NCBI GenBank assembly: GCA_963969365.1
Contig: OZ017754.1
Location: 2,108,001-2,172,000 of the forward strand
Length of the DNA: 64,000 bases
Source: Asterochloris sp. CNOR1
Lineage: Eukaryota; Chlorophyta; Trebouxiophyceae; Trebouxiales; Trebouxiaceae
Direction: 5' to 3'
The translations under genes were made by a program, and so were the position numbers. Every line of letters starts with the position of its first letter. The stretch's first letter is position 1. Shown here one piece after another: positions 12,257 through 24,900 of the stretch. Under the pieces are notes generated by a model. It made no database searches. It saw nothing but the letters and a program-made list of their open reading frames with translations, and was not told where the DNA came from.

Positions 12257-15210
12257 ATGCAGCTCAGCAACAGGCTACAGGGACGATCTGCACCTGTATG
12301 CATGGCCTCCTCCAACAATGGCCATCACCCACAGAGGCTTGAGGTAGATCTGGTGCCATGTCACTTGCCCTGGTCTGCAGGATCCATGAATACCCTGACT
12401 CAAAGTGCAGACTTCTCGGAGGGTGAAGGCCACAGATGCGCCATGTATAGTGAAAACAAAACAGCTCATGGCTGGCGTGGAAGGCGTCATTTCTCTGGCT
12501 CAAGGGATTGTCCACTGGGCCCCGCCTGCAGATGCTATTGCACAGGCAGCAGCACGAGCCATAGATGGGCGGCTGGACCAGTATGGGCCTGCCAATGGCC
12601 TGCCAGAGCTGGTGGATGCACTCAAACACAAACTCAAAGAGGAAAATGGCCTTGAACAGGTCAGCGGCTCAGATGCTCCCAATGTGCACGAGGCAGGGTC
12701 TGATGAAAGCTCTGACTTGCTCCTCGCGCAACAAGAGCAGCGACTGTGTCCTCCTGCATACCTCAATGCATCTTCAGCAAGCTTGCCCCTCAGGATGCCC
12801 CTCAGGATGCCCCAGGGGCTCAGGATGTGGCCAACTTGCCTCCTGCTGCCTTGCATGTCCCTAGTCAAAGCTGCCGAATACCTGTTGCAGCCTGCTACTA
12901 GAATGCTGTCAGTCACTGCATAACAGAATGTGACATTCACCGCCAGCCTCCTGCCTGCGGCAATGCAGTCGGGTTCCTGCTGAGCCCTGATGCAGGCTCA
13001 GTGCCCTGTTGACATCTCAGCGGACCCCTGGGTACCCTGCAGGTGGATGTCATGGTCACCGCCGGCGCCAATCAGGCCTACACCAATGTCGTCTGTGCGC
13101 TGCTGGACGAGGACGACAAGTGCGTTCTCTTCAAGCCGTACTACTTCAATCACCTGATGTGCATACAGGTGAGCTGCCGCTGCTCAGGTTCCTAAATATT
13201 CAAGCTTGCTGCCCCCAGGCTGTCGCGTGCAAGTTTTGTGGCGCATGCACTGTCGTGCCTGCAGCAGTTGCGCGTGTTCTGAGCTGACTCATGCTGGCTG
13301 CAGATGACTGGCGGCTCCAGAGGTGAGATGTTGGTGCTGCCCAGGCCAGTGCTTGCAAGTGCTTGTGGCAGCGTCCAGGGGAAACAAAGCATGCTGAGTG
13401 CTCGCCCTGAGCGCTCGCCCTGGGTGCTCGCCCTGAGTGCTCGCCCTGAGTGCTCGCCCTGGTGCAGGCCTTGTGTATGGCCGGTGCCGCCAGGATGACT
13501 GGCACCCAGACCTGGACTGGCTGGAACAGGAGCTTCAGGGCCCAGATCCGCCCAAGATGGTGACGATTGTCAATCCCTGCAATCCAACTGGTGATTGCAA
13601 GAGCTGTGGCCTCCTGCTGATCTCTCTGCACAGGGTGCAAAGTCTGCCAGTGCCAGTGCCTTGAAGCATGACTGCACTCTGTCTTGCAGGCATCATGATG
13701 AGCAGAGAGGAGCTTGATCGCACCAACAGGCTGTGCCGTGAGGCAGGCGCCTGGCTCGTCGTAGATAACACATACGAGCACTTTGTGTATGAGGGGCGGC
13801 AGCACTCCTGCATCTCTGGCCCCCAGGTCATCAACATCTTTTCATTCTCAAAGGTGTGCGGTCGCTTCTGCGATTGTTGCATGCTGCCAGCCTGCCTACT
13901 TGCCGCTGCAGCTTTGGGACTTGCTGCGCTTGCAGAGGTGCCCCTGTTAGGTGCTAGACAGTCACCAGGTTGCTTGCCTGCTGGCAGGATGTGGTACCCT
14001 CCTTCACTGCCTCTGCCCATGTGTGGGCGCAGCCTTTGTCTGCCACAATCAACCTGCCAGCAGCAGCACTTGAGGTTTGCTGCTGCCGCCTGGCCTGCCT
14101 AGCCACCTGCAAGCAGCAGCACGCAGGACTGGCCCTGTGCCCTGATTGCAGGCTTATGGCATGATGGGCTGGCGTGTAGGGTACTTGGCCTACCCAGATG
14201 CACCGAGTGCAGCAGACCCCAACCTGGAGGACCAGCTTATTAAGGTGCAGGACACGGTGCCCATCTGCCCCACCCAGATGTCCATGCACGTGGCTCTGGG
14301 AGCCCTGCAACATGGGCGCCAGTGGGTGGTGGACAGAGTGCAGGGGCTGGAGGGGAATAGGTGAGGGGCTGGTTGCAAGGGGCCCCACACTTGTGGAGCA
14401 GGGAAAGCAGCATGCTGTGTCCTGGTGTCAGCATGATGTGAGCATCCTGCCACAGCAAGGCTGCCTACTGCTGCCATCTCATTGCAGCTTTGGGCACTCC
14501 GCTGTGTACTGCATCCAGCGCAGCGTGTTGCCAAGCTGGTTCCTTATGCATGCTGTCAAGTGCTGGCTGCCCAAGCTGCAGCCTTAAAGCTGCTGCGGAG
14601 GCTCAAACAATGGATGCTGATGTAACGCATACTGCCAGACTTACAGGCTGCTGCACTGCATAGCACCATGCTCATGCCTGACTCTGCAGGGAAGCAATCC
14701 TGGATGCATTGTCCCCTCTCGAAGCAGGGGAGGGCAGTGGCACTGCTGGAGGGGAGGGGGCCATCTACGCTTGGGGCAAGCTGCCAGCAGGTGAGCAGTA
14801 CTGTCAAGCCTCTGCCAGTGCTGTACTGCATCTGCACCTCCTGAGCTCTCGCAGCAACAACTTGGGGCTGCATTCATCTGCACCTGCTTACTCGGTGATC
14901 TGCCAAGATGGCTGTTCATGCAGCTGCGCACAGCCCTGAGTCTCAGGGCAGCAGCAATACGTGACCCAATGCCGGTCTAAATACAGGCTGTGAGGATGAT
15001 GAGAGTGTTGTCAGGTGGCTGGCAACGCAGCACAAGGTGTGCCTGGTGCCAGGCAGCTCCTGCGGCAGCCCCGGCTATGTACGGGCAGCCTTTGCCAACC
15101 TGGAGCCGGTCAGGTGCCGAGAAGCAGCCGGACGGCTCAAGCAAGGTCTGCAGCAACTTGTCAACGATGGGGCAGCCGCTATTGCACCTGTGACCGCCCG
15201 CAAGCAGTGA
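12257..15210 (+). CDS. PLP-dependent aromatic aminotransferase, ISS1/VAS1-like, 9 exons
   Basis: Exons: 12257-12343 (tentative), 12411-12659, 13043-13168, 13304-13322, 13468-13590, 13690-13853, 14152-14360, 14690-14790, 14987-15210. They give 433 aa. This is fold-type I class I/II aminotransferase: SLAQGIVHW near the N-terminus, YGPANGLPELV, MVTAGANQAY, substrate motif NPCNPTG, VVDNTYEHF, the PLP lysine in INIFSFSK (Lys256), YGMMGWRVGYL, and the carboxylate-binding Arg in GSPGYVRAAF. In Arabidopsis ISS1/VAS1 links aromatic amino acids, methionine and auxin precursors; the same reaction class is inferred here. Exon 4 is only 19 bp. The 12411 exon has no ATG, so 12257 was chosen because its ORF ends at a GTAGAT donor in matching phase. 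The remaining exons are firm. Confidence 0.87.
13396..13460 (+). repeat. 13-bp minisatellite, five copies, at an intron 3' end
   Basis: Five head-to-tail copies of GAGTGCTCGCCCT (two with one change each) run directly into the GGTGCAG acceptor of the exon at 13468. The array takes the place of a normal polypyrimidine tract. Confidence 0.9.
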
Positions 15211-15261
15211 CAACGAAGTCCTCCTCTATGGGGAGTCCTGCCAATATATTTTGGCTCTGAC

Positions 15262-15266
15262 TTACA
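15262..15266 (-). promoter_or_regulatory. Putative TGTAA polyadenylation signal of the O-methyltransferase gene
   Basis: The minus strand reads GCTATGTAAGTC about 55 bp past the stop. It lies inside the 108 bp between two convergent stop codons, so the two 3' UTRs probably overlap. Confidence 0.5.
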
Positions 15267-15318
15267 TAGCTTTTTTATTCTTGTGTATCAAGGCTGAGTA
15301 TATACTGAAGCCTAGCAG

Positions 15319-17740
15319 CTAGAAAGTCAGGTTATTTGTTTTGAACATTGCGACCACATACAACCCTCTGACATGGTGCACAGACTCTAAGCTGTAGCTT
15401 GCAGCCTGCAACAACTCTGACAATTGCCTAACAGAACGCTCTTTGCCTCCATTGGCCACAAACATGCCAAGGTCAAGCAGATACTTCATGGAGAGATCCT
15501 GTGCATCTTCTGGGAGGCTCTCAATGATAGCTAGCCTGGCAGAGGGATTTGCCTGCATTGAGGCCCTAAGGGCCCTGAGAATGCTGCCGCAGGCCTTGTC
15601 AGACCAGTCATGCAAGATCTGTCGCAGAATGAACAGATCGCTGCCACCTGCACTAGCTGCAGGGACGCTGCCAGGCTCAAAGAACGACCCGCCAACAAAT
15701 TCTGCCCTAGGCAGCAGCTCTGCATAAGCCTGCTGCCAGTATGGCTTTGCACCAGCCACAACCTCCGGCATGTCAAATAGTGTGCCGCTGAGATGCCTGT
15801 GCTTCTGCAGGACAGCAGCCAGCAGAGAGCCATGCCCGCCGCCAATGTCAAGGACTTTGGAGAAGCTCTCAAAAGGAAAGTCTGCAGCAAAGGTACGCAG
15901 TCCATGAGCGAGTGGGAACGCCAGGCACGAAGAGGGGTAGTGACAGCGGGCTCACCTGTCAAGAGTGCACTGATGCTGAAGCCCTCTTGGAACGCCATGG
16001 CTTTTGAAAAGTAGTGGGCCATGGCAGGGTCAGCTTGCATATGGTCAAAAAAAGGCTGCTCATGGGCAATCTGCAGCACATGGGCATTGCAGTCAGGTGT
16101 TGCTGAACTGAGCCACGATGGCCCCAGCGAAGCTGCACGATCATCTCTGCAACTTCTGTAGAAGCAAAGCAGCACTTTGGAGAGCGCATACAGCACTGGC
16201 ATATTGCAGCAGACACAGCTTGCTGCACAGGTGAGTAGCTGGCCCAGCACATCTCTGCCTAGGTGCTCACCTGGAAGGGCACCTGCCCTGACTGTATGCC
16301 CTGGCTGAGGGCACCCCAGGCGGCCCATCCCTCCCTGGCAGAGTGCATGAGCATGGGCCACACACTGTTGGGGTGGGACTGCAGCAGCACCGCAGATAAG
16401 GTATTGTGTCGGAAGCGCGTGCCAAGGCCCCTGTTCAGATCATCTGCAGGCAGACAGGCAGGTCTGGCAGCAGCAGGGCAGTTTAAAGCTGCGAATCGTG
16501 CAGGAAAGCTGCCCGCCAGCATGGTGCAGTCAGCAATGCTGCCACTGGAGGGGGATTTCAGACAGACTCCACATCATACAGAGCTGCTCACCAGTGAGGA
16601 GATCAAAGACACCAAAGCTAGATGCAGCCCTGCAGGCGAAACAGCCCGTCAGCCATGTTCTGTTGCTGTGAGCATGGTGACGGCGCAATGCAAAGCGAAG
16701 AAGGTGTGCAGGTGCAGGACTGCCCGGCCCGCTGAGCTTTGGCAGCCTTGAGCACAAAGTGTGCCTGCAATGATAACCTGCATGCACGCTGCAGGGGTCC
16801 TGGCCTGGATGCAGTTGCAGCTGACCTCATCAGCCTGAACAATAGCTCAGGGCTGGTGACATTGACTTTGGCAGCCAGATCTTGTGCATTGATTGCTATC
16901 CTGAGGTCCATGGCATCAGCAATGCCTAGCTCATTGATAGTCAAAAGCACCTGCAGAGCATCCATTGCAGCAGCAGTGGGGATCACATATCAGCAAAGGC
17001 AGTGCATGTCAGCCGCAGTAACACGACGCTGGGGTTTGGCACACACCACTCACCTGTGACTGGTGCATGGACTTGACACCCAGGTCCAACATGCGGACTG
17101 CAGGTGGCAGGACCCTGCATGCGTGGCAGACAGCCAGTGTGGCCACCAGGGGCAGTCCTTGTCACAGCCAGCTCGCAGCGCTGACTACACTGTCTGGTAG
17201 TAAAGGTGGGAGTGCTTGCTGCCTGTGTGCTCTGCAGATGGCTGCCTGAGCCTCACAAGTTGGGGAAACGCTCCAAGATGGGGAAAATATATTTGAGGCC
17301 CAGGGAGAAGCTGAACCAGGCTGGCAGCCAGCTCCAGTCGGCCAGCAGCTGGCTCTCAGTGGGTGGCCTGAGGCAGAGGCAGGTGAGAAAGCCCAGCAGC
17401 CCTGCAGCCAACTCCAGCGGTCAGTGCTGGCACGACCTTGTCAGCAGGGCCTGCCTGCCACGTCAAGCACCCTGTGGCCTGTGCACATAGGTCTCAGCAC
17501 ACGGCCCGTACCAGCTGTGTATTGCCAGACGCGATCTCAGCATAGGCTCAAACTTGCTCACATACCAGTGACGCACGCACCGCCGACGCCCATGGCAAAG
17601 GTGACCTTGATGACCGCCCTCGCAGAACTCTGCTTTGCTGCACGGCGACGTGGCTTGTTGTCATCCAGTGGCAAGGCTGTCATTGTCTGAGTGGCAGCAT
17701 CACTGGCATATTCCTTGCTGACATGCAGCAGGCCTTTCAT
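15319..17740 (-). CDS. SAM-dependent O-methyltransferase (plant COMT/ASMT class), 7 exons
   Basis: Exons in order: 17740-17566 (tentative), 17097-17054, 16950-16826, 16629-16592, 16443-16271, 16070-15956, 15881-15319. They give 410 aa. The dimerisation/N-domain starts at SMHQSQVLLTINELGIADAM and includes AASSFGVFDLLT. The Rossmann part has SAM motif VLDIGGGHGS (residues 233-242), LFDMPEVV, and the catalytic His in RQILHDWSD (His314). The family methylates hydroxyls of small phenolics or indoles; the substrate cannot be told from sequence. A shorter form starting at ATG 17092 (350 aa) is also possible. The longer start is preferred because a GTATGTGAG donor joins in the right phase and it sets up a 158-bp divergent spacing with the next gene. 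Confidence 0.82.
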
Positions 17741-17898
17741 CCTCAGCACTGCCTAATCACCCTTCACGAAAGAGGCCAGAGGTGGCCCATGCAGCTGCAG
17801 GATGTCACAGTGAGAGGGCTGGCACTCTCAAGAAAAAGCAGCTGCAAGTTATCTTCATGATGTAGCCCTTTTCCTTCTTGGTTTTGACCCAAACTGCA
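17741..17898. promoter_or_regulatory. Bidirectional promoter region (O-methyltransferase / glutathione synthetase)
   Basis: These 158 bp separate the two proposed divergent starts. If the shorter methyltransferase start (17092) is right, the spacer grows to about 800 bp. No core promoter motif was recognised. Confidence 0.35.
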
Positions 17899-20800
17899 AT
17901 GCCCGTGATTCTGCATGCTGTTCTGCGTGCTCGTGCCAGGCCTGCCATCCTGCAACAAGACTCAAGCTTGTTTCAGCGGAAGGCGCATTCTCAGTGGCCT
18001 GCTCAGCCTGCCACAAACAAGTTGAGCTTGCCACTGCGATCCACCATTGCTGCAGTCATGCCAGGCAGCCAGGTGGCCTCTGAAAAGTCAAAAGAGGAGC
18101 TCAAGGACTTGGCAGTGGTGTGGGCCACGCAGCATGGACTGGTTAGTACTGCATGCTTTTGTGCTGAAACCCCTTGCCATTGTGCCTGATTCTTAGCACA
18201 AACACAAAACCGTCAGCATTGGCCACTAAAGTTGGCTGCCACATGCATATGTCTGCGACCCCTGCCTAGTGCATACAGGTGGTGGGAGCTGGCCTGAAGG
18301 AGAAGCCTCTGGCCATCATGCACGCACCCATCACAGTGCTGCCGGTTGTCTTCCCCGCAGACAGCTTCCAGAAGGCCCTAGACGCAATGCAGCTGTTCAA
18401 CACCCTGGTTGACCGCGTCAGCAGGGATGCTGAGTACCTGCAGCGGGTGCTGGCCCCTGCAGCAGAGTTTGATGACTTCACGGTGAGCATGCTGGCAACA
18501 CTGCTGCCAGCAGGCGCTGCTTGAACGAGTTCCCAGCATGCTGCGGATGACACATTGTGCGGAGCAGTGAAAGGTCCCTGCATATGCGGCACATCATCAG
18601 TCTCCTCAGGCCAGAGAACAGCCAGCACAGGCCTCTGCCTGCAGTCTGCTGCAGCAGCCCACTACATGCATGCTGGTATAGCTGTTGCAGGGACCTGGCT
18701 CCAAGCCTGCAAGCTGAGGGGAGTGGCACAGCAGCGCTCAGCATCCCTGTCCTGCCTGCAGGCCCGCCTGCTGGAGATCCACAGACAGACAAGGCAGCTG
18801 CGGCAGCAGCGCCAGGGGCAGCAGGTGGTGCTGGCCATCAACCGCTCAGACTACATGCTGGACGAGCCCAGCAGCACGTTGCTGCAGGTGGGCCTGCTGC
18901 TGGCGCCCAGACCTGTGCGGATGCTTGTTCGTAGACAGGATCCACTCGTACTTGCAGCAAGCTGTCTATGCCCCTTGCATGACACGCCCTGCAACAGTCC
19001 AGCAGCAACCCAGCTGCCATAAAAACGACAGCTTCTTCATGGTAGGCGCGGCTGGGTGTTGCAGTGACAAGCGGGCGCCCATACTGCAGTGCAGGTGGAG
19101 CTCAATACGATCGCCTCCTCATTTGGGTGCTTGTCCACCCTGGTCTCCCGCATGCACCGCTTCATCATGGAGCATCAGCAGCATACAGAACAGGTCAGCA
19201 CCTGAAAAGATAATGATCTGAGGAGCAGTGTGGCGAGGCTGCCAGCTTGCGGCCACTGCAATGTGTCAGCTGTGGGCCTCCATTGGCAGTGTCTTTCCTG
19301 AACAATGTGCAAGAAGGACCAGTCAGTTCGTGATGCCCTCAAGCCTTGGGCACAGCTTGCCTGCACAGGCAATGAGCCATTTCTCCTCCTGCTTGCTTTG
19401 GCCACGGACACAGTCACTTCCATCCCTCTAAAACCTGGCTCCGCAGGACTTAGAGGCCCTGCCGCCCCACGACACCACCTCGGAGCTGGCAGACGCGATG
19501 GTCCTGGCAGCACGAACAGCTGGCCCAAAAGGAAGCCAGATCCTGTTCGTGGTGCAGCCTGGCGACATCAATTCATATGACCAGCAGGTCTGCCCTTTCA
19601 CAGCGTGCTTCGCACTGCAGCAGCTGCGCAAGGAGATGCTGCTCTGGATCATACACAGAGTAGCCTTCCTGCTGCTGCCAGTTCGACTGCTTTTCGTGTG
19701 CTGGCTGACTGAATGCTGCCATGTTACTTGCTGTGCCTGACGAGCCTTCCACAGCTGTCAGCAAAGCTGTCCTGTGCCCTGCAGTGGCTGCAGACTGCCC
19801 TGTGGGAGCGCTCCAAGATCCGGACCCTGCGCCGGACGCTGCATCAGATACATGAGCAGGGCAGCGTGGATGAGGCCAATGGGCAGCTCACAGTAGACAG
19901 CAATCCTGTGTCTCTGGTCTACTACAGAGCTGGCTACTCCCCAGATGACTATGCCGGCGATGCTGAGTGGGAGGCCAGGTCAGCAGGGCGGCGTTGACCA
20001 CTGACTACACAGCTCCAGGGGAACCTGAAGCATTGCCAACATATTGTGTAGCCAGTAGGCTGCCACCAGAGATGCGAGGCATAGGCAGGGTTCTTGTGGG
20101 ACTGCAAGCAGGGGTTTGGAAGACCTCAATGACTGCTGCAGCAGTCCTTACCTGTACAGAACAGCCAGCGCTCACTAAGATGGCTTTGCAAACCTGCTCA
20201 CTGGCAAGGCTGCCAATTGTGCGTTACTTGACGCACAGTCAAGCAGAAAGGCTGTATACATGCACATCATATGCGGGCCTGCTTGCTGCATGTCATACAC
20301 CCCAACAGCAGGGCTGTGCTGCTATGCAGGCAGATGCTAGAGACCTCCACAGCTGTGCAGTGCCCCTCTGTGGCCTACCAGTTAGCAGGCACCAAGAAGG
20401 TGCAGCAAGACCTGGCAGCTGCGGGCACACTGGAGCACTTCCTGCCTAAGCAGGCAGACCGGGACCTTGTGGACGCCTGTTGTGCAGGTTTGCACTGTCC
20501 AAATCGAGTGAACTTGCAATGAGATGGGGCAACTGTGGCAGGTCGCCAGTGCTGCCTGGTCTTGCCAGCAACTGGCAACTGTCCAGGGGTGGGCAGGAGA
20601 GAGCATCTCTACATCTTCACTATCTGCAAGCCTCCTGCAACATACAGTAGCTGCTGACTGCCCATGCAGTTTGCTGGAAGCACTCCGAAGCCCTGCAGGT
20701 GCATGCATCAGTCTGCAGCAGGCAGGTCGGTTTGTTCACCCAGCAGCTGTCCTTCACGCATCTCAGAGCAGTGCACCTGCCTCTGGGTCAGTGTCTCAGA

Positions 20801-21706
20801 GGGACACGCTGTACCAAAGCCAGCCTGTCCCTGCAGGCCTGTGGAGCCTGGAAGACCTGGACAATCCTGAGACAGCCAAGGTGCTGCAGCAGGCGCAGGA
20901 GCAGCCGGATCTGTTTGTGCTCAAGCCCCAGCGCGAGGGCGGGGGCAACAACCTGTATGGGGAGGAGATGCTGGAGAAGCTGCGCCAGAGGAAGGGGCTG
21001 GCGGCCTACATCCTCATGCAGCGCATACGGCCGCCCATACGCAGGTGAGACACAGTAGATTTGGGATGGGATCGAGGCGATGTCAACTTTGTGACCCGCA
21101 GTACCAAACATGCGTGGCCTGCCTCACAGGATGACGCAGTCGCACATTTTGTGGGTGAGACGGGGCTTTCTGGGTGGCTCCTTCAGGGTAGAGGGGTGGG
21201 CACCACATCAGGTCGCGCCCCTGGCAGCCTCATGGAACATGCAGCTACTGCCTCCAGTGGGCAGCAAACGCTTCACAGGTGCAGCTGAATGCTAGATTAG
21301 GCAAAGCAGGTTTGTGATGTGTTGCTCTTCTGAGTCCAGGACTGCATGCATTGACGATTTGGCAGGATGAAGAATGCCAGACTAACATTTGTTTTGCACT
21401 GTGCAGCTCCATGATGCTGCGGGACGGGCAGCTGCTAGAGGCAGAGTCTTTGTCAGAGCTGGGCGTGTACGGTACCTTCATACGACAGGGGGATGATGTG
21501 CTGCTGAACAAACAGGCAGGGCATTTAGTGCGCACCAAGGTGGGCCAACACTGCTCACTTGAGCCCTTTTGCTCTCTATGCCTGTTCCAATCTGCAATCC
21601 CCAGGCCTTGGCTATTATTGGCACGCTGCAGGCTGCAACTTCCAATGAAGGCGGTGTGGCCGCAGGATTTGCTGTGCTCGACAGCCCATACCTAGTATCA
21701 ACGTAG
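17899..21706 (+). CDS. GSH2: Glutathione synthetase (eukaryotic type), 10 exons
   Basis: Exons: 17899-18141, 18279-18482, 18762-18887, 19095-19193, 19447-19587, 19785-19978, 20330-20487, 20837-21044, 21407-21539, 21632-21706. They give 526 aa. It ligates gamma-glutamylcysteine and glycine using ATP, the second step of glutathione synthesis. Recognised blocks: [59 protein letters not shown], the ATP-binding strand [19 protein letters not shown] (Lys418, Gly-rich loop 422-427), [11 protein letters not shown] and the C-terminal [12 protein letters not shown]. The first 55-60 residues are rich in Ala, Arg, Ser and Leu, lie before the conserved fold and look like an organelle targeting peptide. 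A second in-frame ATG at 18058 could give a cytosolic form. Confidence 0.93.
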
Positions 21707-21915
21707 GGACCTATCGGCCTGTCTAAAGTAGTTTCCAAACAAGTTCAGCATAGGTTCCAGCTGCTTATGCAATCATGGTCATTTTACTACTGAAATGCTG
21801 GGCCATTCTTGATGTTCAATTAATGTCAAGTCAGCAACTGCAAACACTGCACAATCTGCCCCATTCCTTTTGGCAACCCCATTACTATTGTCACCACCTG
21901 AGGAGGGGCCTGTCA
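21707..21915. other. Convergent 3' spacer
   Basis: These 209 bp lie between the glutathione synthetase stop (+) and the coiled-coil gene stop (-). They hold both 3' UTRs. No other feature was seen. Confidence 0.5.
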
Positions 21916-24900
21916 CTACTGCGCTGATGGTCTTTGGGGCATGTTCATGTGCTTGCCAGGAGCTTCTAGCTTCTGCATAGCACTGCTGAGCCGCTGTGTC
22001 AGCTCATCATTCCAAGACTGTAACCGCTGGTCTTCGGCTTCATACTGCTTCAGTGCAGACTGCTGAAGTGGTTGCTGTGCCTGCTCATTCCTGCCTGCAT
22101 GTCATCTGGGGCTTTGGTGAGGACATGCCGAGAGGACAACAAGATCGTGCTGTCAATGAGCAAAAGATCAGGTGTAATCAGAGTGCAGGTGTGGCTGCAT
22201 CTTGGCCTTCACACTGGAAAAGTCACCTGTAGAAACAGCTGGTGGACTCTGCTGCTCTTTATCTTGGTGCTCTAGCTGCCAGGCTATGCGCGACAGCAGG
22301 CTATTCCGCAGCTCCTCCTGCAGGGCAAGACCTGCTAGGTGATGAGCCAAGCTGTGGCAGACAGGGATGCTGTGGCAAGCGGGAGGACAATGGTCTGTGT
22401 GCATGCGGCCGGAGTGAGCTTTAGGGCACCTCAGACCTGCCTCAGTCCTGTCAAATGCTCATGCCCAGCAGTTTGTGGAGCATGCAATGCCTATTTCATG
22501 TATTCCGGCCTCCCCATTCTTGCAATCTCACCTGTGCAGATGTGGCATGCTCACAGTCGAGCCTGGTACCACCTGTCTTGTGTGGCTGAGACATGCTCAT
22601 GCTTCAGCCTGACGCCTCACCCACTTGTGCGGCTGTGGCAAGCTAATACTCTAGCCTGGCGTGGACCCACCTGTGCAGCTGTGGCATGCTCGTATTCGAG
22701 CCTGGCAGTCCTGAGAGCATGCAGCTCCCGCTCCAGCTCAGCGGGCACCCCTGAGCAATCGCCGCCAAAGGGGCTGCCCTGTTGGGCGGCCTCTGTATCC
22801 CATCGTCTGCTCCCCCCGCCAGCATAGGCTGCAATGGGGGACTCCGCATCCAGCTGTGCTGCTGCTGCTAGAGTAGCCTCCCTATGGTGCAGTGTGCGCC
22901 CAGCTGCAGTGCTGTGCTTAGTGGCATCAAAGTGGGATGTCAGCCGAACTGCTGGGCGCGCTGCGGTAGCCTGGGCAGTGCTGGGGGTTCGCTGGGTGCC
23001 TGTGCCGGGCGAGCGTGGCATGTGGCGGCTGGTAGTGTGGCCACGCATCCAGAGGGGTGTTCTGAGCGTGCTGGCTGTGGTGGCATTATGGCCAGGGAGT
23101 TGCCCTGTGGTCGGGGTCAGGTATCATGTGGAGTGAACTTGCAAGTGCCATGTGGCAAGCGCATCAGTGGAAGCAGGGCAGGCTGAGCTGGGCAGGCAGC
23201 ACCGCCGTCAGGAGCTGCTGGGTGTAAGGTCATGTGCCCAGATGCCGTAAGGCATGCTGTACAGCAGCTGTGCCCTGGTTCAGCTGCAACTGACGCACAC
23301 ACCTGGTGTGGTGCGTAGACGTAGAGGGTGCTGTGATTTGCTGAAGGGGGCAGGGGATGCGTCCCCGGGGGGTGGGGAGCCCTGGCGGGACTGCAGGTCC
23401 TGGGACATGGCCTCCAGCGCCTGCCCCTGCCACTCCCGCAGCTGCCTGCAGGCAGAGGCAGCCGGGGACACTCCAATCCTGCAGGCTCGCAATGCTGGGC
23501 CAGTCTCTGAAGCGGAGTGAGCAACTGCTGCCCAGCGCTGGGTTGCAGAGCTGGCTGCTCACAGCTGCAGAGCTTTCAGTTGATGCCGCATGCTGAAGGT
23601 CTCACTCACATCTGAGCTAATGCGGCCGGGAGTTGAACACCATGTCCCTGGCCATGACACAATCAGACAGATCTCCCAAAGATTTGCTAGCAGGGCTGAC
23701 CAGCAGTGGCCCATTCAGGGTTAGCCTGCAGCACAATGCAGGCACATCCTACCACCATCTCGGCCAGCCAGGCAATCGACCCAGCTTGGCCTGCAGCGTA
23801 ATGGGCTCCTCTGCAATGGAACATCAGGTCCTCAACCACTTCAGTTGCCTCTGACGGTGCTCAATACTCGGCGCGACCAGGCCTTAGTCCTCGTTGCTGC
23901 CAGCAATTGCGAGTCTGGGACCCTGTTCGGTGGGCCACTGCTGCTGCTGCCCCACCCCCACTGCAGAGCAACCTGCATGTCCCACCCAGCCAGCAGCACC
24001 CACCCCAGCTCAGCCTGCAGCGCCACAAGCTCCTCATTCTTCTCGTATAGCTCCCGCTTGAAGATGGCGGCTGACTCCCGCAGAGCCGCCTCCAGCTCCT
24101 GGCAGCGCACAATCTCGCTGTGCCCCACCCGACGGAGCTCCTCCACCGCCTTCACCAGTTCACCTGCACAGGCACCTGACTGAGCCATCCTGCAGCAAAG
24201 TGCATGCATATCAGCTCATCGTACTGTGCCAGAGCCGCATGGTCAGGCATGGCTTCCCTCATGCAAGCCTGCGGGCAGGTGACGGAAGCAGGGCAACACC
24301 TATCATGGAGCCAAACCCAGCATCCTACAACAGGATGAGGGCTAAGCCTAGTCAGCAGAGGGTTCCATCAGCCGCAGGGGCGGGAGCAGTGTACCATGTT
24401 GCAGGCCAGCAGCCAGCTGAGAGAACGTGGGGCAGCAGAGAGTCGGCAGGAGGCCCTTGAGCATCAAGCCCAGGAGGAGCAGAGCCCAGGTGAGGTGCAG
24501 AAAAGCAAAGGCCTGTTGCCTGCATGGTGCTGCCGTTTGCCAGCAGGCAATACAGCACTCCTGTTGATGTGCTGCCCGGTGGAGCCGGTTCAGCAGATGG
24601 AGCATGCTCCAGCCTTCACGCTCAGCAGTGGCAGACAGGGCTTGGACTGCTGCTTGGATGGTGCTGTGACAAAGCAGCCCCCTGGTCGGTGTGCTGCCCC
24701 GTGAAGCCTGTGCTGTGGATGTAGCATCCTCCAACCTGAGAGTTGAGAGGGGCAGACAGGGCACAAACTACTGCTAAGCACATGATGCGCCAACCAGCCA
24801 TCAGGCAATGCACCGCCTTCTGTTGATGTGCTCCCTGGTGGGCCCTGTGCTGCACACTGCAGTAGTCTGCAATTTTTCAACTTGAAAACCCCACTGACAA

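Noticed and set aside
12405-12410. Aminotransferase start at 12405
   Set aside because: The codon is GTG and is followed by CAG|ACTTCT, a splice acceptor, so the exon is internal.
17240-17380. A minus-strand open stretch (LLADWSWLPAWFSFSLGLKY) upstream of the O-methyltransferase core
   Set aside because: Its attractive frame does not match the phase of the next exon; only a low-quality frame does. The exon at 17566-17740 fits better.
17878-17898. Longer glutathione synthetase start at 17878
   Set aside because: The codon there is TTG. The first true ATG in frame is 17899. The same reasoning moved the starts of the MFS (GTG at 12175), carrier (TTG at 33379) and coiled-coil (GTG at 29087) genes.
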